From Tetraselmis striata (lineage: Eukaryota > Chlorophyta > Chlorodendrophyceae > Chlorodendrales > Chlorodendraceae), in contig VCJN01003322.1 in the NCBI GenBank assembly GCA_006384855.1, forward strand, positions 248,001-312,000: a stretch of DNA of 64,000 bases. Direction: 5' to 3'. Position numbers and translations under genes: made by a program. Under the pieces are notes generated by a model. The model worked only from the letters and a program-made list of their open reading frames with translations, searched no databases and had not been told where the DNA came from. This document shows, in pieces, positions 10,736-21,216 of this stretch (the stretch's first letter is position 1; every line of letters begins with the position of its first letter).

Positions 10736-10999
10736 AATACTGCTTTTAGCGGTGGGTTGGGTACTTGCCTTTTTGTAATGCACACCAGTAAGGATTGGTC
10801 AGCGGCAAGCTTTTACGCGGCTTGTAGATTTAATCTGTTTTACAAATTAATACTTCTCTTAAAAATAAAAAACTGACAAATCTAACGCTAAAAGCAGTAT
10901 TACCCGGAAAACACAGTATTACAACATCAACACTACAAGCCGGCTGAAAGCGGCCCGCATCCCGCACAAGGCTCAACCGCTCAACCCAAGAGGTAGGGG
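10441..10999. mobile_element. Foldback/MITE-like element, 559 bp with 22-bp perfect terminal inverted repeats
   Basis: The left end starts CCCCTACCTCTTGGGTT at 10441 and the reverse complement of the same 22 bases is at 10978-10999. Inside is a second, longer inverted repeat: GTAATACTGCTTTTAGCG at 10734-10751 and its complement at 10886-10903, extending outward through imperfect arms to about 10661 and 10945. No coding capacity and no clear target-site duplication. The left arm contains 30 Gs (10705-10734) where the right arm has only GGG. The first 17 terminal bases recur at 33097-33113. Probably a non-autonomous DNA element. Confidence 0.75.
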
Positions 11000-11665
11000 C
11001 ACCTCCACAAATCCCCGGCGCGAAGCGCCGCTTAGTGTGAATATAATCACAAATATGTATGACGACGTACAGGTACTGGTAATAGTGATATGTTCAAGTG
11101 AGGAATGATCACGGATATGCAAAGAATGATTGCGGATCTACCGGTAGCAGTTCCATTCCTGCTGCTGCTGATGTATATACGCTGCATACATAGATAGTGC
11201 CTGATACTTTGAACGATAGATTGCTGCGCTGAGCGCCCGCCCTGGCCTGGCCCTGCCTGCCCGGCCTGAGATGTCGTGCTCGGGCCGCCTACCGGCCGGG
11301 GGCGGTGGCCGCAGCGCCGTCTGACTCGCACAGGCTGACTCCACTCGTAGCCTGGTCGTTACCGGCTCACGAGCAGCGAAGCAAAGCGCGAGGAGTGCGC
11401 CCCTGCACACCAGCGCAGCACCAGGCTGCACGACTGACAGCTTTCCTTCACACCCTTTCACCGGGAATGCTACTGGGTTTGGTGCTGCGTGGTCAGAGCC
11501 CGGCTGGGGCGGGGCGAGGCAGCGTAGCGATTCAAGGCTGACGGAAACTACTACAGCTGACCGCCGTACTGCCACCGCTGACTTTTGTGCGCGGAGGGCC
11601 CGCGAGTCTTGCGGCCGCCTGCTGTTGGCACCGCGAGCACCGGAGGTCGGTGTGCTGGGGCGCCC
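11000..11665. other. Upstream region of the WRKY gene
   Basis: The promoter and 5' UTR of the plus-strand WRKY gene presumably lie here. A long minus-strand frame covers 11138-11887, but it runs through the WRKY coding exon and has no motif, so it is treated as an antisense shadow. No TATA box can be named with confidence. Confidence 0.3.
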
Positions 11666-14600
11666 ATGACCGTTCCAGAGCTTATGTCCGACGCTCAGAC
11701 TGGTGTAGGCACGCCGGCCGAGCAGCGCGAAATGTCTCCCTGCGCGGCGGAGGAGGGCGGCGAGGGGGGAGCTGGAGAGGGCGTTGCTGCAGCACCCGCT
11801 GCTGTGCCTGGAGAGCCGGGCCTCGGAGCGGCATCGGGGCCGCATGGGAGCAACGGCAATGGCCAGGAATCTGATGCTGGGAGGCATACCTCGGACGCTG
11901 GCGTCCCGACGCCGGTGGAGGGGCAGTCAGAGGGCGCAGGCGATGTCGGCAAGGGTGCCGGGGTGCCCCCTGTAGCCGACCAACCGGGAGGAGACTACCC
12001 GGCTGAGGAGCAGCCTCCCCCGGTCGCCCCCGCGTCCGTCGCGGTGCCCGCCTCGGGGGCCTGCTCGACCGCCAAACCGCCTGTGGCGCCCGCGAGTGCG
12101 ATGTCTCCGCGTGTGGGGGTCGTGCCACCTAAGTACGCGGATGGCAAGGCGGTGGTGAGCAAGTACAGCCTGCCGCGGCACAGCAACGGCGCCAAGGCGC
12201 TCTCCCTGCAGGCTGCGCTGGGCGCCACGCCCAACCACCAGGCCCTGCTTGACTCCCCGGTGCTGCTCCCCATGGTAGCGGTAAGCCAGGCCCTCCTTCG
12301 GGCCTCCTTTTACGTCTCGGTCTCTAGCTCAACTGCCAATGGAAACACTGACCAGCGCCACCACCACGCTTGCCTTCCTGTCAGGCGGAGCCATCCCCAA
12401 CAACAGGCACCGTGCCGCCGCTATTCCAAAACACCGCCGTCCCCATGATCGTTGGCGGAGATTCAGTAGACAAGAAGTGGCGGGTTAACCCAAGCACACT
12501 GGGACAAGATAGCAAGCAGGTGAGTGCTCCCAGGGACCTGCCACTTACTGGAAGTGTTTTTTGTTATTTTAGTTTGTTTTCCTTTTTTTGCCCATGCATG
12601 CTTCCCGTCCGAACTATTTCATGCCTGTGTTTCTAGAAATTCCTGCAGCATATCATGCAAGCTGGAAGTCTGCCTGCTGCAGTTTCTCCGCCTCCCTCTC
12701 TGGGGCTTTGAGCGCTTGGCTGACTTCCAGTGCCCTTTCTGTATATTACGACAGCCGCAGCCACGGGCCTCCGGCTCAAGCCCCCGGCCCACCGACGATG
12801 GGTACCACTGGCGCAAGTATGGCGAGAAGATGGTTAAAGGGTCGCCGTACCCGAGGAGCTACTATAAGTGCACCCACCCAGGTGAGCTGCCCCGGCCCTC
12901 TGTTTCGGCTGTCATCCTCCTACTAGGTTTCAGTTTCTTCGGTTTGTCTAATGTTTTCACAGTCATACTTTCACATACACTTGACGTTTCGATCCTTTGT
13001 GCATATGTAGCCTTACGCGTGTCCGTTTATGTAGCTCTGATGTTGCCGCTGCTGCGTACCACAAATTTCCCCCCAAAAGATTGTCCTTGCCTTACACTCC
13101 TTGAGTCTTTTACTTCCTACGATCACAGCCATTTGCGCACGTAAGCGTACATGGTCCTAATTATTTGAGCCCATCCCAGTGGCTATGCGGCTGCTGCTGA
13201 CTCGCTCTCCGCTGCTGCCAGGCTGTCCTGTGCGAAAGGTCGTCACGAAGGACCGCGAGACTGGCGCCACCAAGGACAAGCTATACAAGGGCACCCACAC
13301 ACACCGGGCCCCCGCACCCAACAAGGTCCCTGGCAATGGCAAGGCGGCGGCCAGCGGCCCCGCAGCGGCTGTGCTGGCCAAGCAGTCCGCCAACGTCATG
13401 TCGGCGATGAGTAGCGCCAAGGAGGAGGGGGACAAGCAGGAGGCGGAGGCCTCTGGGAGCCAGCAGGCGCTGGAGAACCTGCGGCGGGAGGGCTCCAACC
13501 TGGCCTTCACCAGCCCCAAGTCGCCCGTGGTGCCCCGGCTGGACGTGCTGAGCGCGCTGCCATTGGGGGCCGCGCCCTCTGGGGAGCGCTCTGCCGCTTC
13601 CACACCTGGCGCCAACCCGCTCCTGCCAGTGGAGCCGCTCTCCCGCGGCGCCAGCTCCGCGCTGGACACCAGCTCCGCGCCGCCCACGCCCATGGGCACA
13701 CCCTCCAAGGCCGGCCGGCCACTGTCAATGCCGGACGCAATCCCGCTGCAGCCCGGGCTCAGCCCGCCGCCCGCGCCAGTGCCTTTTCCAGACAACGGCA
13801 CGGCAGCTGTGCTGCGCTCGGCAGTGGAAGAGGCAGAGAAAATGCACGGCAGCAAAGGGGCTGAGGCCGGTAGCGCTCACCAGACGCCCAGCAACAGCCT
13901 GAAGCGGCCGGCCGGGGAGTCACTGATGCCGCCGGAGAGGCAAGCCAGTGGGAGCAGCAAGAAGCGGAAATCGCTCACTGGCAGCGGCGCCGCAAGGGCG
14001 GACGCCGGCGAGGAGGACGATGCTGCCGAAGCGCCAGAGCGCTTCTCGGCGCTCCCAGGCCGCCTGGTAGACATGCACGAAAACGGCGACGCCAAGCTGG
14101 TGATGTGGATACAGACGGACATGGACATCCTGGAGGACGGCTACAGGTGCGTCGCGCCAAGCTAGCTCCTGGTTTCCTGTGGCAATCCCAGTGTCTGCGC
14201 ATGCATGGCTGTCTGTGGGACTGACGCTGCCTGCGGTTGTGGTACTTCCAGGTGGCGCAAGTATGGTCAGAAGATTGTGCGCAACAACCCCTTCCCACGC
14301 AGCTACTATAAGTGCACGCACAGCGGCTGCCTCGTGCGCAAGCACCTGGAGCGCAGCGGCAAGGACAAGAGCTGCGTGGTGGTCACGTACGAGGGCTGCC
14401 ACAGCCACGAGATGCCGGCCCCGGGGTCGGCGCCTGGGGCCAAGAAGAGCGCACGCAGGGACTCCAGCGCACGCAAGAGCACGCGCACCGCGCTGTTGGA
14501 GGAGGTGACTGGCCCTGCGTGCCGCCTCCTATTTTGATGACCCCTAGCTCTCTCTCATGGATTCATGCACCGCCCATTTCAATCTCCATGCGAGCGCGCG

Positions 14601-15113
14601 CGCCCCCCCCCCCCCCCCCCCGCCCTCCTCGGCGCGCGTGTTGTGGGGTGCGGGATAGCCCTCTCTCATTGATACGAATACCTGCCCTGGTTGGCGTTTG
14701 CGAGGGCATGTGAATTAAGACTCTGATATTATGACAGTGCAGTTCCTGACGATACTGGCCTCCTGATCTGTTATCCCTAATGGATACGAGTTATAATCTC
14801 CAACCCCGCGTTCTCTGTGTCTGGCTGTCTCTGTACCTGTACTCGCACCTACCCCAAACCAACTCCCATCACCCTTACCCCCCCACCACACACACACACA
14901 CATGCTGTCACTTCATTTTAGCACACCTGTGATTTTTCCTATGGCAATGTCCCTCCCTGCGACAGGCCGCCGCATTGGAGGCTGCTGCGGAGAACGAGGC
15001 TGCTGCAGCCTTGACAATCATCTCCAGCCCGCAGACCCCAAGGGTGCAAAAGAAGGTGCTTTCCCCAGTCAGCGTAGCAGCGCAGCAGCATGTAGCACGC
15101 AGAGGGCACTGAG

Positions 15114-15153
<40 letters not shown>

Positions 15154-15817
15154 ACTCTCTGCCTTTCGTCCGTAGGCCGGGGGAAGCGGCTCGCTGCCAA
15201 TGATGAACCTCGCCAACTATGAGATGAACAACTTTACAGAGGAGAGCGCCGCCACTGTGCTGAGCACGCTCGAGGGCTCCACGCCCACACCGTCCAAGAA
15301 GGCGCTCAACCTGGACCTCAACTTCGGCATGAAGAGCACCGCGAAAAAGCCCACATCTGCGGTGGGCACTGCCCCCCCCCCCCCCCCCCCCTTTTCCTCT
15401 TGCAATTGCCATGATTCACAGTAATTTCGCTGACGGCATCAGGCGCCTGCAAATTTAAACCGTTAGAAGTGAAAAAAGTTACAAAGAGTATGCAGAACAG
15501 CATTGATATTTCAAGTCAGGTAGTAATGCATGTATGTTCATTTATCATGGATGGATACATCAGTGGATGTCTGATGCCTCTCGTGGTATTTGCATGCCCT
15601 GCTGTTGATGCAGATGGGGCTTCAAGGGCCGAGCAACGGCAGCACCCCATGGCAGGAGCCGGCTGATAGGCCGGCATGGGATACCACCGGCTATCTGGCC
15701 ACGCCCAAGAGCCCCGCCAACACCATGCTGCAGTCGCCGCCCAGCAAGCTGCGGCCTCCTCCGGGCCTGGACCTGCCCGCCACCGCGGTTCCCAAGATGA
15801 TGCCGCTAGAGAAGTGA
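11666..15817 (+). CDS. Group I WRKY transcription factor, two WRKY domains, 8 exons, about 844 aa
   Basis: The model, in phase throughout, is 11666-12280, 12385-12519, 12755-12881, 13222-14146, 14252-14504, 14966-15055, 15176-15361 and 15614-15817. The third exon start is the least certain. The N terminus is long, acidic then Pro/Ala-rich. The first WRKY domain (exons 3-4) has the heptad WRKYGEK and a CX4CX23HXH zinc site. The second (exons 4-5) has canonical WRKYGQK and CX4CX23HXH. Each domain is split by an intron: the first in the zinc finger just before CPVRK, the second just before WRKY. A basic patch SSKKRKS precedes domain 2 (likely NLS). The seventh exon encodes LNLDLNF, which fits the EAR repressor pattern LxLxL. 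Group I proteins bind W-boxes in the nucleus through the C-terminal domain. The protein ends PKMMPLEK. Confidence 0.9.
14603..14621 (+). repeat. Poly(C) 19 in WRKY intron 5
   Basis: A pure C run on the sense strand, about 100 bases after the 5' splice site at 14504/14505. Confidence 0.95.
15114..15152 (+). repeat. Poly(C) 39 in WRKY intron 6, the longest run in the window
   Basis: The run fills about a third of the 120-base intron 15056-15175, starting 58 bases after the donor and ending 23 bases before the 3' splice site. Confidence 0.95.
15372..15391 (+). repeat. Poly(C) 20 immediately after the donor of WRKY intron 7
   Basis: The donor GTGGGCACTG starts at 15362 and the C run begins 10 bases later. 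Prohibitin intron 2 has a near-identical donor context (GTGGGCA followed by poly(C)). Confidence 0.95.
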
Positions 15818-16098
15818 GCCACGACGGGAGCGGCTTCATGCGCAGCGGATAGACGTTGGTAGTGCGGCAGCGGTGGGAAGAGCAAGTGTGCGGAGGGCGG
15901 GGCAAGGGTGGGGGCAAGGGGTGAGGGTGTCCTGAAATGAATCCAACACCACCATGGCAGGCGGAGACGGTACCTGTAGGGTGCCTCACAGCGTATCCAA
16001 GAGGCATTTAACAGTGTGCAGCAGCCAGCCATTTAGTTCGCATCCATATGGCACTTTTTTGGTGGACAGCTTGCGCGATGTGTACAGGATGGCGAGCG

Positions 16099-16103
16099 TG
16101 TAA
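16099..16103 (+). terminator. Candidate poly(A) signal TGTAA of the WRKY gene
   Basis: TGTAA lies 282 bases after the stop codon, followed by AT-rich TAAAAAG. TGTAA is the usual poly(A) signal of chlorophycean algae. Confidence 0.5.
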
Positions 16104-16182
16104 TAAAAAGCAGAGGACTCCTCCCCCCTACCAAGCATCCTCGCGTAGCCGTCCTGGGAGGTGCAAGTGTGTGAGCACGCCG

Positions 16183-16664
16183 CTAGTTGCTGCTTCCGTT
16201 CCTCTTCACTACCAGCTGGATCTGGCATTGAGAGCACTTGTTGGAGGCGATGGCGGCCATCACCGTGTCGAAGCTCTCGCCCTGCGCCCTGAACAGGAAC
16301 AGCCGCCCGAACAGATTATCCTTCGTGCGGCTGCTGTATAAGTTCTCCCGCGTGCGCTTGCCAGGCTGCAGGTCCTCTTGAGAGCGCGCCGTCACCGCGG
16401 TAACCACGTCACCGATCTCGATGCCCGAGCCCGACGCGTTGCCGCCGAAAACAATCTCGTCAACGACCACATCCCCGTTGGCTTTCTCTGCTAGATACAA
16501 CCCCATCGGCTTGGCTAGTGAGAACGTGAGGAGCCGCGCCGCTTCGCCGGCCTCCACCTCGCAAGACAGCTCTTGTCCCTCGTCGTCCTGCAGGCGGACT
16601 GTCTGCAATGCCCCGATGCGAGTGCTCAGGCGCTCTGCGTCCCGATTCGGCACTCTTAACACGG
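16183..16664 (-). CDS. Conserved PDZ-like protein of plant/algal plastid type, 3' exon
   Basis: The minus-strand frame ends at a stop at 16183-16185. In order it contains LAKPMGLYLAEKANGDVVVD, EIVFGGNASGSGIEIGDVVT, AVTAR, an Arg/Lys-rich linker (GKRTRENLYSSRTKDNLFG) and RLFLFRAQGESFDTVMAAIASNK, closing with LVVKRNGSSN. The pattern (k-PxGLxLxE, GGNA-SG-i-xGD, then FDTVMAAI-SN) matches the PDZ-like module of small plant/algal proteins usually predicted to be plastid-located; that is from memory, not a search. The open frame continues to 17130, but coding character fades above about 16660. A possible upstream exon with MLSGTAGFLKPLYQNSWRSF lies at 16934-16760 in another frame and could not be joined. 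It is tail-to-tail with the WRKY gene. Confidence 0.6.
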
Positions 16665-16759
16665 CTGGCGGGCGTCGTGTATTCGCTCTACAGCTCCAGC
16701 GGCGCCGGAGTGATCTGCTGAATGCGGAACCTGTCGGCGGCCTGCCTGAGTGCGCCGCT

Positions 16760-16934
16760 CTCTCCGTGCGGGAAGTGACAAGGCATCCCCAGCCAGCAGA
16801 CTGTCCAAGAAGCTGCGCCATGAATTCTGATACAAAGGCTTCAGGAACCCAGCAGTGCCAGACAGCATGCTTATCTGGGCAGCTTGCGGCAGGAGGTTCT
16901 GCACAGTCTCTTCGGCAAGGCGACGAACCATCAT
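16760..16934 (-). CDS. Possible upstream exon of the PDZ-like gene
   Basis: The minus-strand frame starts with ATG at 16934. It encodes RRLAEETVQNLLPQAAQ, ISMLSGTAGFLKPLYQ and SWRSFLDSLLAGDALSLPA, which is helical and protein-like. It ends where the downstream exon's frame takes over. No clean splice pair joining the two frames was found, so the link is a guess from proximity and orientation. Confidence 0.3.
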
Positions 16935-17130
16935 ATATGTACGGACGACAGTCGGAAATCACACCCGAGTGCTGGTGCTGAGTCTGCTGAGTGCGGACTA
17001 CGGGTACTTCGAAGATATAACCTCTAATATAATAATAACATAGTACGGGACACTCATCGGCAGTAGTATAGCGCAGTAGAAATATCGCTGGATATACACC
17101 TGCCGACAAAAGTCTTGCCCCCGTTGTCAA

Positions 17131-18580
17131 GTATCACTTGTCAATTCACCCATTATCATCTCTCGCCTTCGTCTCCGGCCGCGCCCTTCCATGTGCCATA
17201 CGTCAACATGACATCATGCGTGGGCGGGCAGCCCTAAGTGGCGTTTGCTCGAACGTGTGGTGCTCTGGTTGTAAAAGCCATACATACGATCGTGTCTTAT
17301 TGTTATTCAAGGTTAGTAATGAATTTGATGACCCATTGTCACGAGTTGATGAATTAGTCTTGCGAAATGCTTCGGCAATTTGCTTGATGACTATAACGGA
17401 ACGTCGCCTACCCAGGGCTTTCCGTAACTGGATTGCTGCCTAAACGGCCGTCGCAGAGACGCTGCAAGGGTTTCACTGGTGCCAGTCCTGTCCCGGGGGC
17501 GAAAAAAAAATTGTCACGAGGGCACGAATTTTTATATAGCACGTAGTATATGCGTTCTATGATGTGTACGGCTGCACGCCAAGAGTTAGCACTACCATAG
17601 TTAAACATATTCACAAAGGCGCGCTCTCTACGCCATCGGCATGCAAGCAAGTGAGCAGTTCCCGCAAAACGGCCAATACCGCAAATTGGGCTTGCTCCAA
17701 AACCAGCCCACCTACAGTTGATGTCCGCATTCAATGCGCCCTTGGAAGAGCCGGGCTTCAGCCCGTACTGCGCAGGGGTGCAGCCCCCAAGTCAGCGGGT
17801 GGGTCGATATGGTCACCTGCTAGGGCATTGTCCGGGGTATGTGGTAAAGTTGGCCATCAATACGCTCCCATATATATTATTCCGCTATTCGGCTGCGCCT
17901 ATCGGACCCCTACACGGCGGAAATCCGCCCGCGCGGGGCGAGTACATCGCCTTTTATCGGGATGCGGGTCGCGCGGTAAGCCACTGTACTAGGGTTTGTA
18001 GGAGAATCAAAAACTATTTGCATCGAGCCCCCCCCCAAACCCCCCTCGGCGGTTATACATATTCCACCGAGGGGGCCGGCAAGATTCGAACTGGCGGCGC
18101 AAAGCGGGATCACGAGCGTAACAGGCAGGCCCCCCTTCCGCCACCTATCACATCTCATAGGGGAATGTATTATATACAAGCGCGTGCCGACATCGGTACG
18201 GTATCGGTACGGTACGCTGACGGTAAAAGTTCGCCCCGGGACATACATCGGCTAAAGCCGCCCAAGCACTTGACCTATCGCGCCAACTGCGGTCGTAGAT
18301 CTGGCATAGCCCTTAGACATTGCCTCATTCGAACCCCGAAGGGCTAATGCATCAACCGAGTAAACCCGGGACACGCCGGGCCGATTTTGCCGAAATACAT
18401 CGACCAGGAATCGAACCCGGGACCTCTAGGCATAGGAGACGACCACTCAACCGAGCGGACAAGGAATGTACCTCACTGTAGGATCTATACTAGTTAAAGG
18501 GGTTTTATAACAATTTAACTGTCGTAGTGCGACCCGTACGGCCCGTTGGTGGATTCAACCGGTTAAGTTACCGTTACCAT
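17131..18580. other. Region with several tRNA T-arm-like sequences, no protein gene
   Basis: Around 18060-18145, 18300-18350 and 18390-18470 there are TTCGAAT/TTCGATT-type loops flanked by short GC stems on the minus strand, and the first sits beside complementary GGGGGCC/GGCCCCC arms. Anticodon and D-arms do not fold convincingly. These are best taken as decayed tRNA genes, tRNA-derived SINE heads or organelle-derived DNA. The rest has only short frames. Confidence 0.35.
18393..18477 (-). pseudogene. tRNA-like sequence
   Basis: On the minus strand the sequence offers ACATTCC as 5' arm, a CTCGGTTGAG D-like hairpin, and a good T arm (CCGGG-TTCGATT-CCTGG, five pairs with one G-U). TCGATGT follows as 3' arm, pairing with the 5' arm over only about five positions. 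The anticodon stem is not regular. Possibly a pseudo-tRNA. Confidence 0.3.
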
Positions 18581-18586
18581 CATGTT

Positions 18587-18868
18587 TCAGTACGGGGTAC
18601 CCCATCGCCCGCGAGCAAGGCATGCGCTACTGGCCGGGAAGGTACTTAGGACAGCCACTAGCAGTTCGTTTGCCATCTTCCAGTTCGCTCCCTTCCTCAG
18701 CGGCTTCGCGTACTTGTGCACGCGAGGGTCGCAGAGGTTGATCAAGTCCGCTCCGAGATTCGCGTTTTCCCGGTATCGTATATGCCGCACGTCCCCATGG
18801 ATGCGGTCCTTGTTGCACAGACCACCGAGTGGTATGGTCAGGCCTTCATGCCTCACGGCTTTGCCCAT
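18587..18868 (-). CDS. Unidentified ORF, 93 aa
   Basis: The minus-strand frame contains LTIPLGGLCNKDRIHGDVRH, NANLGADLINLCDPRVHKYA and KPLRKGANWKMANELLVAVL. Composition is protein-like, but no family is recognised and no splice partners were seen. It lies in a transposon-rich stretch and may be part of a mobile element. Confidence 0.25.
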   Translation of the reverse strand: MGKAVRHEGLTIPLGGLCNKDRIHGDVRHIRYRENANLGADLINLCDPRVHKYAKPLRKGANWKMANELLVAVLSTFPASSACLARGRWGTPY

Positions 18869-19640
18869 GGGGGTGCATGGAAGTAGCTTGGCGTGCTTGG
18901 CTATGGCGGAGGGTGCTGGGGGACGAGCAGCTACGGTACTGTGTGGCGGGTAGTGTGCGAGTGTGCGTTAGGTAGGCGCAGCTCCTTTCAAAACAATTAA
19001 GCCAGGCGCCGCGCCTGAACGACTCCTGGACGACGACTCGCTAATACATATAGCCCAGGTCGTAGCAATACAATTACCCGGCTTGCTGCGTATCCATAGC
19101 GGAATATCCGCGTAATTGTGTCCTCTGTAATAAGTCCAGAGCCATATCCCGTATGGCGACCGTATTTCGCGTGTAAATGAGGACACGTGTGTCTCCGGAT
19201 GACACCAACATGATTCTGGATCTTAATTCGTCCGTAGCTACCCCTTAACGCCTTAACGGGGAATGGGTCGCGTAATGAGTTTGTAATTCGACAGTACGCG
19301 TCTGCACAAGCCCAAACAATGAGACAAGCGACTGACTACGTCGGGGCTGCCAACGGCTTGTAGTGCCGTAAGCAGGGGCCATTTGGCACACGGTACATCG
19401 AAATTGTCGTCTTCTCCCAGCTACTAAACCCAAACTCATGTACTCAACCAGCACCCACCCGCCGCCGCCACCCAGCGTTCCCCTCCATCCACGGTTCCTC
19501 GCCTTGACTAGTATGGCCAAACCAGTTGCCCGAAGTGTACGACCGCGTCCCTACGAAGTTCATCCCGTTGCCTCGACCAACAAATGGTCGAGAGGGGGTG
19601 CATCCATCTCGAGCCGGGTGGATTGCAGCCCGCAGGCACG
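18869..19640. other. No gene recognised
   Basis: Short frames only. Nothing assignable was seen. Confidence 0.25.
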
Positions 19641-20074
19641 ACACCACCATGTATACCTCTCTCGACAAGGAACAGACACGGCCGGGCATCCTCACCGTGG
19701 GGGCAGAGGCTCTCCGGGGCTGGAAGTTTTTCCTCTTTGACGCGCCGGACGATACGCGGGTTTTTGATGTACGCATGTTTAATAGCGAAGTCGACGGGAC
19801 ATGGCTCGCTGCGGCGCGGGGTCAGCTGTATTGCGCCTCGGAAGTGTGCATCGCGAAGGACCCACTAGGGAACCCAAAGCTGCGGGAAGCCTTCGTCGAC
19901 AAGTTCCAGCTGTTCACGGCAATGGCGCTCGCGGCTACGGCCATGCTGTCCCGCTCCTTCCACGTGGTCACTAGCTGCGACACGGCGACCAATATAGGCA
20001 GACTAAGAGAGATTGTTAAGACTTGGGAAGCCGACCTGGCGGGTGGCATCGTCCCCGATTACCCGCACCCATAA
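19641..20074 (+). CDS. Unidentified ORF ending at 20074
   Basis: The plus-strand frame from about 19649 contains MYTSLDKEQTRPGILTVGAE, ALRGWKFFLFDAPDDTRVFD, GTWLAAARGQLYCASEVCIA, KDPLGNPKLREAFVDKFQLF, an Ala-rich hydrophobic segment and DYPHP before the stop. It has balanced composition and coding-like third positions, longer than chance in this GC context. The family is not recognised. It is flanked by transposon debris, so a retroelement Gag-like or captured ORF is possible. Confidence 0.4.
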
Positions 20075-20252
20075 AGTGCAGCTACAACATTCAGGGCAGC
20101 CTTTTTGCCGTACCCCAACATGCCGTGCGTGGTCGGGCGTGGACGAGGCCACCGGGCCATCGGCCTCCGTAATGAATCTCATCATGCAATGGGCAGATAG
20201 AGACCGGCAGGCATGATCTTGTTCTATACGGGTCGACTCACAATTTTTTGCA

Positions 20253-20718
20253 CTAAGACCAACTTAAGAGATGTCCCACCACCCCTTGGGAGGGTAGACT
20301 GCGGGCAGATGAGGCATAGTTGGGCCACAAACCATAGTGCGTAAAGGTATAGATGAGGCATAATTGCTCACAGCCAGTAAAGTAGCAATCTACAATCAAC
20401 ACGCAGATGTGTTGTAGTTTTAGCATGGTGTAACGGACTGACAAGCCTTACCCCTATGACTTCCCCAACTGTGTCACCTCCTATGGCAGTCCCACGTAGC
20501 AGACTGCCAGCGGGGGCGGTTGTAAACCGCCGTCGATTCAGATGGTGGAAACCTCACACCGGCCGCTGATCAAAATCGCAAGGGGGGGCCAGGTTTCGGG
20601 CGGTGGGCGCTACATGGGCAGGGCAGCGGCGCCAAGGCGCTGCGCGGAATTGCGGGGCAGCATAACTTTGATCGATTGCATTTACCAGCTATACGGAAAT
20701 TCAGCTGGTAGTGCAGGA
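20253..20718. other. No gene recognised
   Basis: It contains a short internal duplication: AGATGAGGCATA occurs at about 20308 and 20352. No coding signal. Confidence 0.25.
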
Positions 20719-21216
20719 TCATTGTCTTATATGTGCACCACACATACATACATTGCCCCACATCATGTGAGGGCATGCCAAACCGGGAAAGTGATGGTCT
20801 GTCACTATGTCCGGATCGGCATAGAAGCAGCATTGTTTCTCCTCGATGTGCTTCAGCGCGACAGTGAAGGCATGATGCCCCGTGCGATTGTTTGGCCAAA
20901 GGGGCGCCTTACTTTGCCACACACCAGTGCCGAGGGGGGACCCTATCACCTTGCGCTCAGCTGCGTGCAATCGGCACACAGCGAGGGTGAGGTCCGGCAC
21001 GGAAGGGCTGATGTGGGTTACCTCTAGGAAGTACTGCACTTCCCCAACATACACGTGGTTGTCGTGCAGCTCCACTACCTCGGCACACATGTCTCGCATT
21101 ATAGCATGCTTGCCGTACTCAACAGTAAACCCCCCACTGCTTGTCCCATATATTGTGCGTGAACACCACATGCCTCCGTGTCTCGCGCTTCTCATATGCA
21201 TGCGTGTGTATACCAC
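20719..21216 (-). pseudogene. Fragment of a DNA-transposon-encoded protein
   Basis: The minus-strand frame contains YGKHAIMRDMCAEVVELHDN, HVYVGEVQYFLEVTHIS and PDLTLAVCRLHAAERKVIG, then PGLACPHMMWGNVCMC. The (Y/V)GEV-x-YF(L/F)EV pattern is reminiscent of a C-terminal region of large transposases in algal and animal genomes, but the match is from memory. The frame is open for 165 residues without introns or partners, so it is read as a remnant. Confidence 0.35.

Noticed and set aside
11138-11887. A 249-codon minus-strand frame upstream of and overlapping WRKY exon 1
   Set aside because: It has an Arg/Ala/Ser-rich shadow composition, is antisense to a well-supported exon, and carries no motif or splice context.
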